64,000 nucleotides of DNA, taken from Phycisphaerales bacterium. GTDB lineage: Bacteria; Planctomycetota; Phycisphaerae; Phycisphaerales; UBA1924. Location of the stretch: assembly GCA_029260555.1 (NCBI GenBank), contig JAJDCZ010000031.1, forward strand, positions 1-64,000. Reading direction: 5' to 3'. This document shows, one piece after another, positions 56,215 to 64,000 of the stretch. The position numbers were made by a program, and so were the translations under genes. How positions within the stretch are numbered: position 1 is the first letter of the stretch; every line of letters starts with the position of its first letter. The notes beneath the pieces were generated by a model, which ran no database searches, had not been told where the DNA came from, and saw nothing but the letters and a program-made list of their open reading frames with translations.

Positions 56215-59200
56215 TCGCAAGCCTGAACGAACTGAGTCACGCCTTGAGAAGCTTTTGACCAGGTGTTCGTTGATCGATGCTGCTCGTCTGCGCCGGAGAC
56301 TTTATGGTGCAAGACGCATTGGCGATGATCGCCGAAGAATGCGCGTGCTTGATGAGATTGATCGCAATATTGCAACTGCTGCTCAGTTGATGGACCAGAA
56401 ACAGTCAAGGCAGATTTCGATCAAATATCCTGAAGAACTGCCCATCACTGGCAAGCTTGGTGAACTGCGTGAAATCATTGCATCGAATCAAGTCACGATT
56501 GTGTGTGGGCAGACAGGTTCGGGAAAGTCGACGCAGCTTCCAAAGTTGTGTCTGAATATGGGCTTTGGCGTCAAAGGCATGATCGCCCACACCCAGCCAC
56601 GACGAATCGCAGCCCGAACCGTGGCTGCCCGGGTTGCCAGTGAACTGAATACGCCGCTGGGTGATGTGGTGGGATACAAGGTTCGGTTTGGTGAGCAGAC
56701 TTCTGCGATGACACGGATAAAGGTGCTGACCGATGGCATGCTGCTGGCTGAGACACAGAACGATCGTCAACTGCTTGCCTACGACACAATCATCATCGAC
56801 GAAGCCCACGAGCGGAGCTTGAATATCGACTTCCTGCTGGGGTATGTGCATCACCTGCTGGGAAAAAGGCAAGACCTGAAACTGATCATCACCAGCGCAA
56901 CCATTGACCCCCAACGATTTTCAGAACACTTTAATGAGGCACCCATCATTCAAGTGTCGGGGCGAACATATCCAGTTGAAACTCGATATCGAACAGGTGA
57001 AGCAGGTGAGAGCGAGCGAGATCTGCCCGACAGGATTGTGCGCGCGGTGGATGAACTTGCCAGCGAGCCTCCGGGGGATGTGCTGGTGTTTTTGAGTGGC
57101 GAACGCGAGATTCGTGAAGCGGCTCAAATGCTGCGACGATCTGTTGGTCAATCACATGGCATGGGAGGAGGGGGGGCTCGCGGAGGGGGGGGAGGGGGGG
57201 TTGAGATTCTGCCTTTGTATTCCAGACTTTCCATGGCTGAGCAGACGCGGATATTCAAAGCTCACACGGGCAGGCGGATTGTGCTGGCGACCAATGTTGC
57301 AGAAACCTCGCTGACAGTGCCCGGGATTCGGTATGTGGTGGATACGGGACTGGCAAGAATCAGTCGCTTCAGCTCGCGCAGCAAGATGCAGAGGCTCCCG
57401 ATTGAAGCGATCAGCCAGGCATCAGCAGATCAACGGGCGGGGCGATGCGGGCGTGTCGCACCGGGGGTGTGCATTCGGCTGTATTCACAGGAGGATTATG
57501 AACAGCGTGAAGCATTTACACCGCCTGAGATCCTGCGATCGAATCTGGCGGGCGTGATCTTGCAGATGCGTGCGCTCAACCTGCCTGCGATTGAGGACTT
57601 TGGTTTTATTGAGCCGCCTCGGGCTGCTGCGATCCGGGCGGGGTATCAGACGCTCTTTGAGTTGGGTGCTGTTGATGAAAAGCATGAGTTGACACCACTG
57701 GGGCGGAGGCTGGCGACCTTGCCGGTGGATCCCCGGGTGGCGCGGATGATCTTTGCTGGTGAGCAGGAGAATTGTCTCGAGGAGATTCTGATTATTGCCT
57801 CGGCGCTTTCGGTGCAGGACCCACGGGAGAGGCCTGCAGAGAAACAGAACGAGGCTGACACTGCACATGAAAAGTTTGCAGATGAATACTCGGATTTTGT
57901 GTCTTATCTGAACCTCTGGAAGTTTCAACGCGAGCAATCTGAGAAGTTGAGCCGAGGCCAGTTCAAAAAGTGTTGTCGACAGAACTTCTTATCACAGATT
58001 CGGCTCCGAGAATGGCAGGATCTGCATCGCCAACTGATTCGATTGGCAAGAGAACAAAAGTTGCGCCTCAATCAAGCACCTGGAACGATCGATGCCATAC
58101 ATCGCGCACTGCTGACGGGCCTGCTGGCACATATCGGGTGCAAGGATGAAAGAGGTGTGTACAAAGGCACGCGGGGTTCCATCTTTGCGATCTTTCCGGG
58201 ATCAGTGCTGAACAAACAGCGACCCAGCTGGGTAGTGGCGGGAGAAATCGTCGAAACTTCACGGGTGTTTGCCCGATGCGTAGGCACGATAGAGCCTGCG
58301 TGGGTGGAACGGGTGGGTAAGCATGTACTCAAGCGGCAACACAGTCAGCCCCGGTTCGATGAAAAATCTGGCAAAGTAATCGCGCAAGAGACAGTAACGA
58401 TGCTGGGGCTGGAAATTGTGCGCAATCGAACAGTGCATCTTGGGCTGATTGATCCCCCAGCTGCACGAAAGCTGTTTATTGAGCAAGGGCTGGTTGAAGG
58501 CTTGTTGCGCACACGGGCACGGTTCATGGAGAACAATCGGCGTGTGACCGGACAAGTTCGCGCAATGGAATGCAAAGCTCGTCAACATGGCCTGCTGGCG
58601 GATGACGATCAGTTGTATGCGTTTTATGAACGGATTCTGCCGGAGGATGTGTATAGTCTGCAAACGCTGGACCGTTGGCGCAAGAAGATTGAAAGGCACG
58701 AGCCTGAGGTTCTGTTCATGAAACAGAGTGATGCACTGGCGGGTGATGCCAGCGAGATCACGCCTGAGCGGTTCCCGGATCAAGTTCGCTTTGGCGAGCG
58801 GGCGTTGAGAGTTCGCTATGTAAATGAACCCGGTAGTGAGAGTGATGGGATCACCGTTGAAACAAGTCTTGACGATCTGGAGTTGATCGATGGATCAGGA
58901 TTGATTCGTCTGGTGCCTGGCGTTTTGGAGCAGGTGATCATTGCTCTTTTGCACACGCTGCCTAAAGCAATTCGCAAACGCATTGATTTGCAGATTTTTG
59001 CACGATCGTGCCTGAAACAATCGCTTTCGTGTGATAAACCGCTGGAAGAGGTCGTCTGCGAACATGCCAGGCATGAACTGGATGTTCATATTGATCGCGA
59101 AATGCTCAAGCTTGATCAAATTCCACAGCATCTGCGTGTGAATGTGCGCGTGTATGAAGATCAGCGTAAAAATGAGATGCTGACAGAAGGGCGGGATCTG

Positions 59201-60223
59201 GCGCAGATTCGCAAAACGCTGGCGCCCGAGTTGAAGAAGCGATTTGCCAAGGCAGCTGCAGATGCTTATGGAAGTTCTGGACACAAGGAGTGGAACTTTG
59301 GAACGCTCGAGGCGTTTATAGAAATCAAACGCGATGGCGTTATCACACGGGCATACCCGATGCTGATGGAGAGTGCGGACGGCGGCAGGGAAGGGGGCCA
59401 AGAAGGGGGCCGGGGCTGGGAGGGAGGGGTGAATTTGGCTTTGAGTCAAAGTGCTGAGTATGCGCGAGCAATGACACACTTTGGGTTGCGTCAACTGGTT
59501 CTGCTTCGACATGGGCGGGAGATTCGTTCGCTGGTTCAGCACGACCCGAGCTTTGGTCGCATCACAAGGATCGCTGCCACGCTTGGCGATGCAAAGCTCA
59601 TGCACCATGCGATGGCGGGGCAGATTGTTACTGGTGCGTATTTGGCTGAAGGCAACAGGGAGAATGCGTGTCGTGATGACAGGGCATTTGAAGCGATGCT
59701 GGAGCTTGGCTGGGAGCGAATGAGCCAGGCAGGAAGGCTTGTGTGTGACAGTGTTGACCGGGCGCTGGCCGAGTATCAGGTTTCGAGTTTGCTGATGGAG
59801 AAGATCTCGGGAAGTGCTCAGGCGGGCGCAGTTCGTGATGTGCAAGCGCAGTTGCGTGGGCTTCTCTCAGCTTCGGCGTTTGGGCGTATGCCTTGGATTA
59901 AAGTGCGGAGCTTGCCACGCTTTGCAGCAGGGGCACGGATTCGTCTGGAACGACTCGAACAACGAGGAAGAGGTGGGCTTGAAAAGGATATTGCAGCGTG
60001 CATGCAGCTGCGACCCCTGCTTGAAGTGTACGGGCAGGCATGGCGGGCGCTCGGTGAATCAGCGTGGTATGACCCGGAGTTGATCGCCTATCGATGGATG
60101 ATCGAAGAGTATCGCGTGTTTTTGTTCGCGCCATCGCTCATGGGAGGCGGGAGAGGATGGGTGTCGTTGAAGGAGATTAATAAGGCTCGGGAGAGGATGC
60201 GTGAGCGACTTAAAAATCTTTGA
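56207..60223 (+). CDS. hrpA: ATP-dependent RNA helicase HrpA
   Basis: The 1338-residue DEAH helicase has motif I GQTGSGKSTQ (about residues 105-114), motif II DEAH (about 196-199), motif III SAT, and motif VI QRAGRCGR (about 408-415), then the HrpA-type C-terminal domains (OB and DUF3418 regions). HrpA of E. coli resolves stalled ribosomes on mRNA. The start is the GTG at 56207, which overlaps the end of the ABC gene by 8 bases. Two poly-Gly insertions (residues about 319-332 and 1059-1074) are encoded by G-run clusters inside otherwise conserved regions. Confidence 0.93.
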   Translation: MSNRKPERTESRLEKLLTRCSLIDAARLRRRLYGARRIGDDRRRMRVLDEIDRNIATAAQLMDQKQSRQISIKYPEELPITGKLGELREIIASNQVTIVCGQTGSGKSTQLPKLCLNMGFGVKGMIAHTQPRRIAARTVAARVASELNTPLGDVVGYKVRFGEQTSAMTRIKVLTDGMLLAETQNDRQLLAYDTIIIDEAHERSLNIDFLLGYVHHLLGKRQDLKLIITSATIDPQRFSEHFNEAPIIQVSGRTYPVETRYRTGEAGESERDLPDRIVRAVDELASEPPGDVLVFLSGEREIREAAQMLRRSVGQSHGMGGGGARGGGGGGVEILPLYSRLSMAEQTRIFKAHTGRRIVLATNVAETSLTVPGIRYVVDTGLARISRFSSRSKMQRLPIEAISQASADQRAGRCGRVAPGVCIRLYSQEDYEQREAFTPPEILRSNLAGVILQMRALNLPAIEDFGFIEPPRAAAIRAGYQTLFELGAVDEKHELTPLGRRLATLPVDPRVARMIFAGEQENCLEEILIIASALSVQDPRERPAEKQNEADTAHEKFADEYSDFVSYLNLWKFQREQSEKLSRGQFKKCCRQNFLSQIRLREWQDLHRQLIRLAREQKLRLNQAPGTIDAIHRALLTGLLAHIGCKDERGVYKGTRGSIFAIFPGSVLNKQRPSWVVAGEIVETSRVFARCVGTIEPAWVERVGKHVLKRQHSQPRFDEKSGKVIAQETVTMLGLEIVRNRTVHLGLIDPPAARKLFIEQGLVEGLLRTRARFMENNRRVTGQVRAMECKARQHGLLADDDQLYAFYERILPEDVYSLQTLDRWRKKIERHEPEVLFMKQSDALAGDASEITPERFPDQVRFGERALRVRYVNEPGSESDGITVETSLDDLELIDGSGLIRLVPGVLEQVIIALLHTLPKAIRKRIDLQIFARSCLKQSLSCDKPLEEVVCEHARHELDVHIDREMLKLDQIPQHLRVNVRVYEDQRKNEMLTEGRDLAQIRKTLAPELKKRFAKAAADAYGSSGHKEWNFGTLEAFIEIKRDGVITRAYPMLMESADGGREGGQEGGRGWEGGVNLALSQSAEYARAMTHFGLRQLVLLRHGREIRSLVQHDPSFGRITRIAATLGDAKLMHHAMAGQIVTGAYLAEGNRENACRDDRAFEAMLELGWERMSQAGRLVCDSVDRALAEYQVSSLLMEKISGSAQAGAVRDVQAQLRGLLSASAFGRMPWIKVRSLPRFAAGARIRLERLEQRGRGGLEKDIAACMQLRPLLEVYGQAWRALGESAWYDPELIAYRWMIEEYRVFLFAPSLMGGGRGWVSLKEINKARERMRERLKNL
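57163..57200. repeat. G-run cluster in hrpA, first
   Basis: G3, G7, G8 and G7 runs encode a Gly-rich insertion (GGGGARGGGGGG) in the second RecA domain of HrpA, between the helicase segments ending RRSVGQ and starting VEILPLYSR. It has G-quadruplex potential on the coding strand. Confidence 0.7.
59381..59429. repeat. G-run cluster in hrpA, second
   Basis: G3, G5, G5, G4, G3, G3 and G4 runs encode a Gly-rich linker (GGREGGQEGGRGWEGG) in the C-terminal part of HrpA. Confidence 0.65.
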
Positions 60224-60245
60224 TGTGTTTGAGCACTAATTGCAC

Positions 60246-60279
60246 AAAAAACCCGCAGGATGAATGACCATCCTGCGGG
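60246..60279 (-). terminator. Intrinsic terminator of dnaK
   Basis: CCCGCAGGATG at 60252-60262 pairs perfectly with CATCCTGCGGG at 60269-60279. On the minus strand the hairpin is followed by six T, 27 bases after the dnaK stop. It may also serve the converging hrpA transcript. Confidence 0.9.
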
Positions 60280-60305
60280 CCTGTGGTTCTTGGGATTGTG
60301 AGAAG

Positions 60306-62216
60306 TTACTTGTTCTCATCGTCCTTGACTTCATACTCAGCGTCGATCACATCGTCATCAACTGGCGCAGCCTGCTCTGGCTGTGCTTCAGAGCCGGGCG
60401 TTGCATCACCTGAAGCTGCGGTTGCTTCGTAGATGGCTTTGCCGAGTTCCATCGCAGAGTTTTCGAGCTCTTTGAGAGCCGCCTCGATGGCTTCGTTGTC
60501 ATCGCCTTTGATTTTGGACTCGACGCTGGACAGTGCTGATTCGATCTGCCCTCGGATGTCTTGTGAGACCTTGTCGCCATGCTCTTCGAGGCTTTTGCGG
60601 GTCTGATGGATCATGGCTTCAGCACGGTTCTTGGTGTCAATAAGCTCAACGCGTTTTTTGTCTTCAGCAGCGTGTGCTTCTGCATCGGAACGCATTTTCT
60701 CGATCTCGTCTTCGCTCAGGCCGCCGGAGTTGGTGATCTTGATATCAGCCGTCTTGCCGGTGGTTTTTTCTGTCGCGGTGACGGTGAGAATGCCGTTGGC
60801 ATCGATGGAGAACTCGACCTCGATCTGAGGCGTGCCTCGTGGTGAGGGCGGGATGCCTTCAAGATCAAACTGGCCGAGCAGACGGTTGTCCGAAGCCAGA
60901 GGTCGCTCACCTTGATAGACCTTGATCGTCACGCTGGGCTGATTGTCCGCAGCGGTTGAAAAGGTTTCCTTTTTGGAAGTCGGGATGGTGGTGTTGCGTT
61001 CGATGAGCATAGTCATGCGCCCGCCGAGGGTTTCAACACCCAGACTCAAAGGCGTGACATCCAGGAGGAGCACATCCTTGACATCCCCCGCCAGCACGCC
61101 GCCCTGAATAGCAGCGCCCAGCGCCACGACTTCATCAGGATTGACGCTCTTGTTGGGTTCTTTACCGAAGATATCCTTGGCGATCTGCTGAACCTTGGGC
61201 ATGCGGATTGACCCGCCAACAAGGATGACCTCGTTGATCTTGGAAGGATCAAGCTTTGCATCAGCAAGCGCCTTCTCGCAGGGGGCCAGGAGTCTGGTGA
61301 ACAGATCCTCGCAGAGGCTTTCGAACTTGCTGCGGGTAATGGTGACCTGAAGATGCTTGGGGCCATTCTGATCTGCGGTGATGAAAGGCAGGTTGACTGT
61401 GGTTTCCTGCATGTTGGAGAGTTCAACCTTGGCTTTTTCAGCAGATTCCTTGAGCCTCTGGAGAGCCATGGCATCGGCTTTGAGGTCGATGCCTTCGGTT
61501 TTGCGGAACTCTTCAGCGATGTAGTCGATAAGGCGCTGGTCCCAGTCATCGCCACCGAGGTGGGTGTCGCCACTGGTCGAGAGCACCTCGAATACGCCAT
61601 CGCCGACATCGAGGATAGAGACATCAAAGGTGCCGCCACCGAGGTCAAAGACCGCGATTTTCTCGTTGGATTTTTTGTCAACGCCATAGGCCAGGGCCGC
61701 TGCGGTGGGTTCATTGATGATGCGTTCGACCTTGAGGCCTGCGATATCGCCAGCGTCCTTGGTGGCCTGGCGCTGGGCATCATTAAAGTATGCCGGCACG
61801 GTGATGACCGCTCGATCGACCGTCTCGCCGAGGTAATCCTCTGCGGTCTTTTTCAGTTCCTGAAGGATGAAGGCGGAGATCTGCTGAGGGGTGTACTCTT
61901 CGCCGCGTGCCCGAACATGGACAAAGTCCGCTGAGCCGCCAGTGACTTCAAAGGGCACATGCTTTTCTTCAGCACCAACTTCTTCATGACGCCGGCCCAT
62001 GAAGCGTTTGATGGAAGAGATTGTGTTCTTGGGGTTGGTGACCTGCTGGTGCTTGGCCTGCTGACCGACGAGCCTCTCACCCTTGTCGGTAAACGCGACC
62101 ACCGATGGGGTGGTGCGGTTGCCAGCAGAGTTGATGAGCACCTTGGGCTGATCGCCTTCCATGACAGCCACGACGGAGTTGGTCGTGCCGAGGTCGATTC
62201 CGATGATTTTGGACAT
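60306..62216 (-). CDS. dnaK: Chaperone DnaK (Hsp70)
   Basis: The 636-residue Hsp70 starts [20 protein letters not shown]. It has [14 protein letters not shown]-like phosphate motifs ([16 protein letters not shown], about residue 190-205), the adenosine loop [10 protein letters not shown] (about 335-344), the linker [14 protein letters not shown] (about 386-399), and the acidic tail [14 protein letters not shown]. It has the full DnaK architecture with a substrate lid. The ATG at 62216 has GGAGG 5 bases upstream. No CIRCE element is visible upstream, and grpE or dnaJ are not adjacent. It ends at a clear intrinsic terminator. Confidence 0.98.
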   Translation of the reverse strand: MSKIIGIDLGTTNSVVAVMEGDQPKVLINSAGNRTTPSVVAFTDKGERLVGQQAKHQQVTNPKNTISSIKRFMGRRHEEVGAEEKHVPFEVTGGSADFVHVRARGEEYTPQQISAFILQELKKTAEDYLGETVDRAVITVPAYFNDAQRQATKDAGDIAGLKVERIINEPTAAALAYGVDKKSNEKIAVFDLGGGTFDVSILDVGDGVFEVLSTSGDTHLGGDDWDQRLIDYIAEEFRKTEGIDLKADAMALQRLKESAEKAKVELSNMQETTVNLPFITADQNGPKHLQVTITRSKFESLCEDLFTRLLAPCEKALADAKLDPSKINEVILVGGSIRMPKVQQIAKDIFGKEPNKSVNPDEVVALGAAIQGGVLAGDVKDVLLLDVTPLSLGVETLGGRMTMLIERNTTIPTSKKETFSTAADNQPSVTIKVYQGERPLASDNRLLGQFDLEGIPPSPRGTPQIEVEFSIDANGILTVTATEKTTGKTADIKITNSGGLSEDEIEKMRSDAEAHAAEDKKRVELIDTKNRAEAMIHQTRKSLEEHGDKVSQDIRGQIESALSSVESKIKGDDNEAIEAALKELENSAMELGKAIYEATAASGDATPGSEAQPEQAAPVDDDVIDAEYEVKDDENK

Positions 62217-62546
62217 GGTGTCCTCCATTTCTGTACGAAGATTTGTGAGATCGATTGTGCTAAGACAAATGCAAGCCTGATGCCAAAGTGATCTGGCAGC
62301 CAGAAGCCCTCCAAACGGTAATGATGCGGGCTGGAAAGGCTCAGAATCTGCAATTTGGCACACCTTGACCGCCGAGGCGACACAGGATCAACAGAAATCT
62401 GCCGATTTGGCAGCCTTGGATACCTGCTTGAAGTCGCAACTGGCGGTTTTGTTGAAGCTCATTCCTGTGAGGAGAGCGACTGCCTTGAGCCAGAACTCGG
62501 GCTGATCTGGTGGCACAGCGAACACCGATGGTCAACAATCTGCTCG
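62217..62546. other. Divergent promoter region of dnaK and mqnE
   Basis: The 330 bases hold no supported gene; the open frames across it are extensions of dnaK and mqnE. No CIRCE inverted repeat was found. Two similar blocks are present, AATCTGCAATTTGGCA at 62345-62360 and AATCTGCCGATTTGGCA at 62396-62412, about 50 bases apart, and might be paired binding sites. Confidence 0.45.
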
Positions 62547-63827
62547 ATGAGCATACTTTCACAGCCAAAGATTGTTGCCGGTGCCTTTCAGGATGCTGCA
62601 CTTGGTCCGATTCGCAGAAAAATCGAGGCTGGCGAGCGGCTCACGCTGGAAGATGGGCTGATTCTGTACGAAACACCCGATGTCTGGTCAGTATGTCAGA
62701 TGGCTGATGCGGTTCGCAGGCAGCTCAATGGTGAAGTGGCGTATTACAACATCAATCGGCACATCAACTACACGAATGTGTGCGCCTTGTCGTGCAAGTT
62801 CTGCGAGTTTTATCGCAAGCGGGGACAGGATGGGGCATATGAGTATTCGATTGATGAGATCCGTAACCTGACCAGAGAGGCTGTGGAAAGTGGTGCGACG
62901 GAGATCCATTCTGTCGGCGGGCTACATCCATACCTGCCGTTTTCGTATTACACGGATATGGTGGCGGCGATTCGTCAGACAGCTGATGAAATGGGCTCGG
63001 ATCTGCATGCTAAAGCATTCACAGCGGTGGAGATTGTGCATCTGGCGAAGATCGCCAAAGTCTTCAAGGCAGACGACCGCCAGGCGGGGATCCGCTGGGT
63101 GCTTGAGCAGTTGATTGATGCAGGGCTGGGCTCGCTGCCCGGCGGCGGAGCAGAAGTTTTTGATGATCGCGTGCATAACGAGACACACAAGGGCAAAATC
63201 CGGTCTGATGTATGGCTGGATGTACATCGAGTTGCCCATGAACTGGGGCTGAATACCAACGCGACGATCCTGTATGGGCATATTGAGGATCGGAAAGAAC
63301 GGCTGGTGCATATGGACATGCTCCGCAAAGCTCAGGACGATGCGCTGAGCAGGCTGGGCTATGAATCTGATGCACAAGGTGCTGTGACATTGACGCGGGA
63401 AGGGGTAGAGATGCCCGCTGCGGGGAACTGCAGCAAGGGTGGATATTTTCAGACGATTATTCCCCTGCCGTTTTTTCCGGATGGTTCAGAGCTGGAGCAG
63501 CTGCCGGGCCCAGGGGGGATTGAGAATCTGCGTACGCTGGCGATCGCAAGGCTGATGCTGGATAACTTCCCGCATGTCAAATCGTTCTGGATCATGCAGA
63601 CACTTGCGATGACGCAGCTTCAGCTTTGCTGTGGCGCGGATGATGTTGATGGCACGGTGGTGTGGTATGACATTACCAAGGTGGCTGGTCGGGACACGCA
63701 TCAGGAAGTGGCTGTGGACGATCTGAAGAAGGCGATTGTTGAAGCGGGGTTTATGGCTGTGGAAAGAGACACGCTCTATCGCAAAGTTGAACGCAATGGG
63801 AAAAACTGGTCGGTTCGTGAGCGTTGA
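62547..63827 (+). CDS. mqnE: Aminofutalosine synthase
   Basis: MqnE is a radical SAM enzyme of the futalosine route to menaquinone; it joins SAM to the enolpyruvyl product of MqnA. The 426-residue product has the cluster motif CALSCKFC (Cys79, Cys83, Cys86), VGGLHPYLPFSYY (about 123-135), GSLPGGGAEVFDDRV (about 195-209), and the C-terminal MqnE block KSFWIMQTLAMTQLQL with GADDVDGTV. Compared with the family it has about 30 extra residues at 266-298 (including LTREGVEMPAAGNC). The ATG at 62547 starts the conserved region; no strong ribosome site is seen. Confidence 0.9.
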   Translation: MSILSQPKIVAGAFQDAALGPIRRKIEAGERLTLEDGLILYETPDVWSVCQMADAVRRQLNGEVAYYNINRHINYTNVCALSCKFCEFYRKRGQDGAYEYSIDEIRNLTREAVESGATEIHSVGGLHPYLPFSYYTDMVAAIRQTADEMGSDLHAKAFTAVEIVHLAKIAKVFKADDRQAGIRWVLEQLIDAGLGSLPGGGAEVFDDRVHNETHKGKIRSDVWLDVHRVAHELGLNTNATILYGHIEDRKERLVHMDMLRKAQDDALSRLGYESDAQGAVTLTREGVEMPAAGNCSKGGYFQTIIPLPFFPDGSELEQLPGPGGIENLRTLAIARLMLDNFPHVKSFWIMQTLAMTQLQLCCGADDVDGTVVWYDITKVAGRDTHQEVAVDDLKKAIVEAGFMAVERDTLYRKVERNGKNWSVRER

Positions 63828-63868
63828 TTGACATCATCGCTCATATTCGATCACCACTTGCGATCGTT

Positions 63869-64000
63869 TTACATGGAAAGTGCGGCGTTGACTTCATCAG
63901 CGAGTTTTTTTGCAGCATCAGCAGCTTCTGATATCCAGTTTGTACCTGAGCCTGCATAAATGATGGATCGGCTTGCGGTAGCGAGGATGCCTGCGGTTTC
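63869..64000 (-). CDS. pyrF: Orotidine 5'-phosphate decarboxylase, C-terminal end (partial)
   Basis: The last 43 residues of a minus-strand gene run off the window end. They read ILATASRSIIYAGSGTNW and then an amphipathic helix (AADAAKKLADEVNAAL). This fits the C-terminus of type 2 OMP decarboxylase, whose phosphate-site segment is SRxIxYA. The rest of the gene lies beyond 64000, so the call depends on a short segment. It converges with mqnE. Confidence 0.65.
   Translation of the reverse strand, partial: ETAGILATASRSIIYAGSGTNWISEAADAAKKLADEVNAALSM

Noticed and set aside
58895-59845. Minus-strand open frame of 316 codons
   Set aside because: It is fully antisense to hrpA, with no recognisable motif or ribosome site.
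62217-62363. Upstream extension of dnaK
   Set aside because: DnaK proteins begin at [12 protein letters not shown], and GGAGG lies directly before that ATG.
62217-62546. CIRCE element for HrcA control of dnaK
   Set aside because: No TTAGCACTC-N9-GAGTGCTAA-like repeat was found; only GTGCTAAGAC occurs, without its partner.

Overview
The window reads as chromosomal DNA from a planctomycete, most likely of the class Phycisphaerae (inference). The evidence is two secreted proteins ending in the duplicated VDVLDFF module of GC-type dockerin-anchored proteins, a secreted protein with a PSPG/hydrophobic/RRR C-terminus, a DUF1800/DUF1501 pair with a Tat signal, and a planctomycete-style prepilin. 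Genes are densely packed, often with 4-base overlaps, on both strands. No rRNA, CRISPR array, prophage or intact insertion sequence was seen. One tRNA (Phe, GAA) is present.

Layout. 0.1-10 kb: ankyrin protein, aspS, a Tat-exported FAD oxidoreductase, a PqiA/MCE pair, a THUMP-like methyltransferase, thiolase and an isocitrate-lyase-family enzyme. 10-14.7 kb: TPR protein plus kdsB, then the coupled set def-fmt-HEIGHH protein. 14.8-20.3 kb: a coupled cassette of unknown secreted protein, DUF1800 and DUF1501, facing a prepilin gene. 20.6-28.8 kb: korAB diverging from pntAB, then hflX and a DUF5684-like membrane protein. 29-33.4 kb: an accessory stretch with two cell-surface proteins, a solitary Mrr nuclease and three intergenic inverted-repeat elements. 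33.6-40.2 kb: scpA head-to-head with kdsD-kdsC and a giant LptC/LptA-like protein. 40.3-48 kb: a heavy-metal RND efflux operon (TolC-like, adaptor, pump, PII) with two small secreted proteins. 48-51.7 kb: a second GC-dockerin protein, a MITE-like element, tatA and a divergent folD. 51.7-64 kb: ligA, CYTH protein, tRNA-Phe, an orphan Opp-type ATPase, hrpA, dnaK, mqnE and the end of a pyrF-like gene.

Physiology. Three Kdo genes (kdsB, kdsD, kdsC) and a membrane-anchored OstA-like protein of 1092 residues indicate Kdo-containing lipopolysaccharide and a diderm envelope. mqnE indicates menaquinone synthesis by the futalosine route. KorAB links 2-oxoacid oxidation to ferredoxin, and PntAB interconverts NADH and NADPH. 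TatA fits the two Tat-type precursors seen here.

Most notable observations: the single-chain LptC/OstA-like protein; a FolD whose catalytic Lys, Gln and Asp are all replaced; a PII protein with a His/Cys-rich T-loop coupled to a metal pump; two inverted-repeat families with position preferences; a TA-flanked MITE-like element; and G/C homopolymer clusters that insert poly-Pro or poly-Gly into conserved enzymes, most strikingly as mirror-image proline-rich N-termini on the divergent scpA and kdsD.
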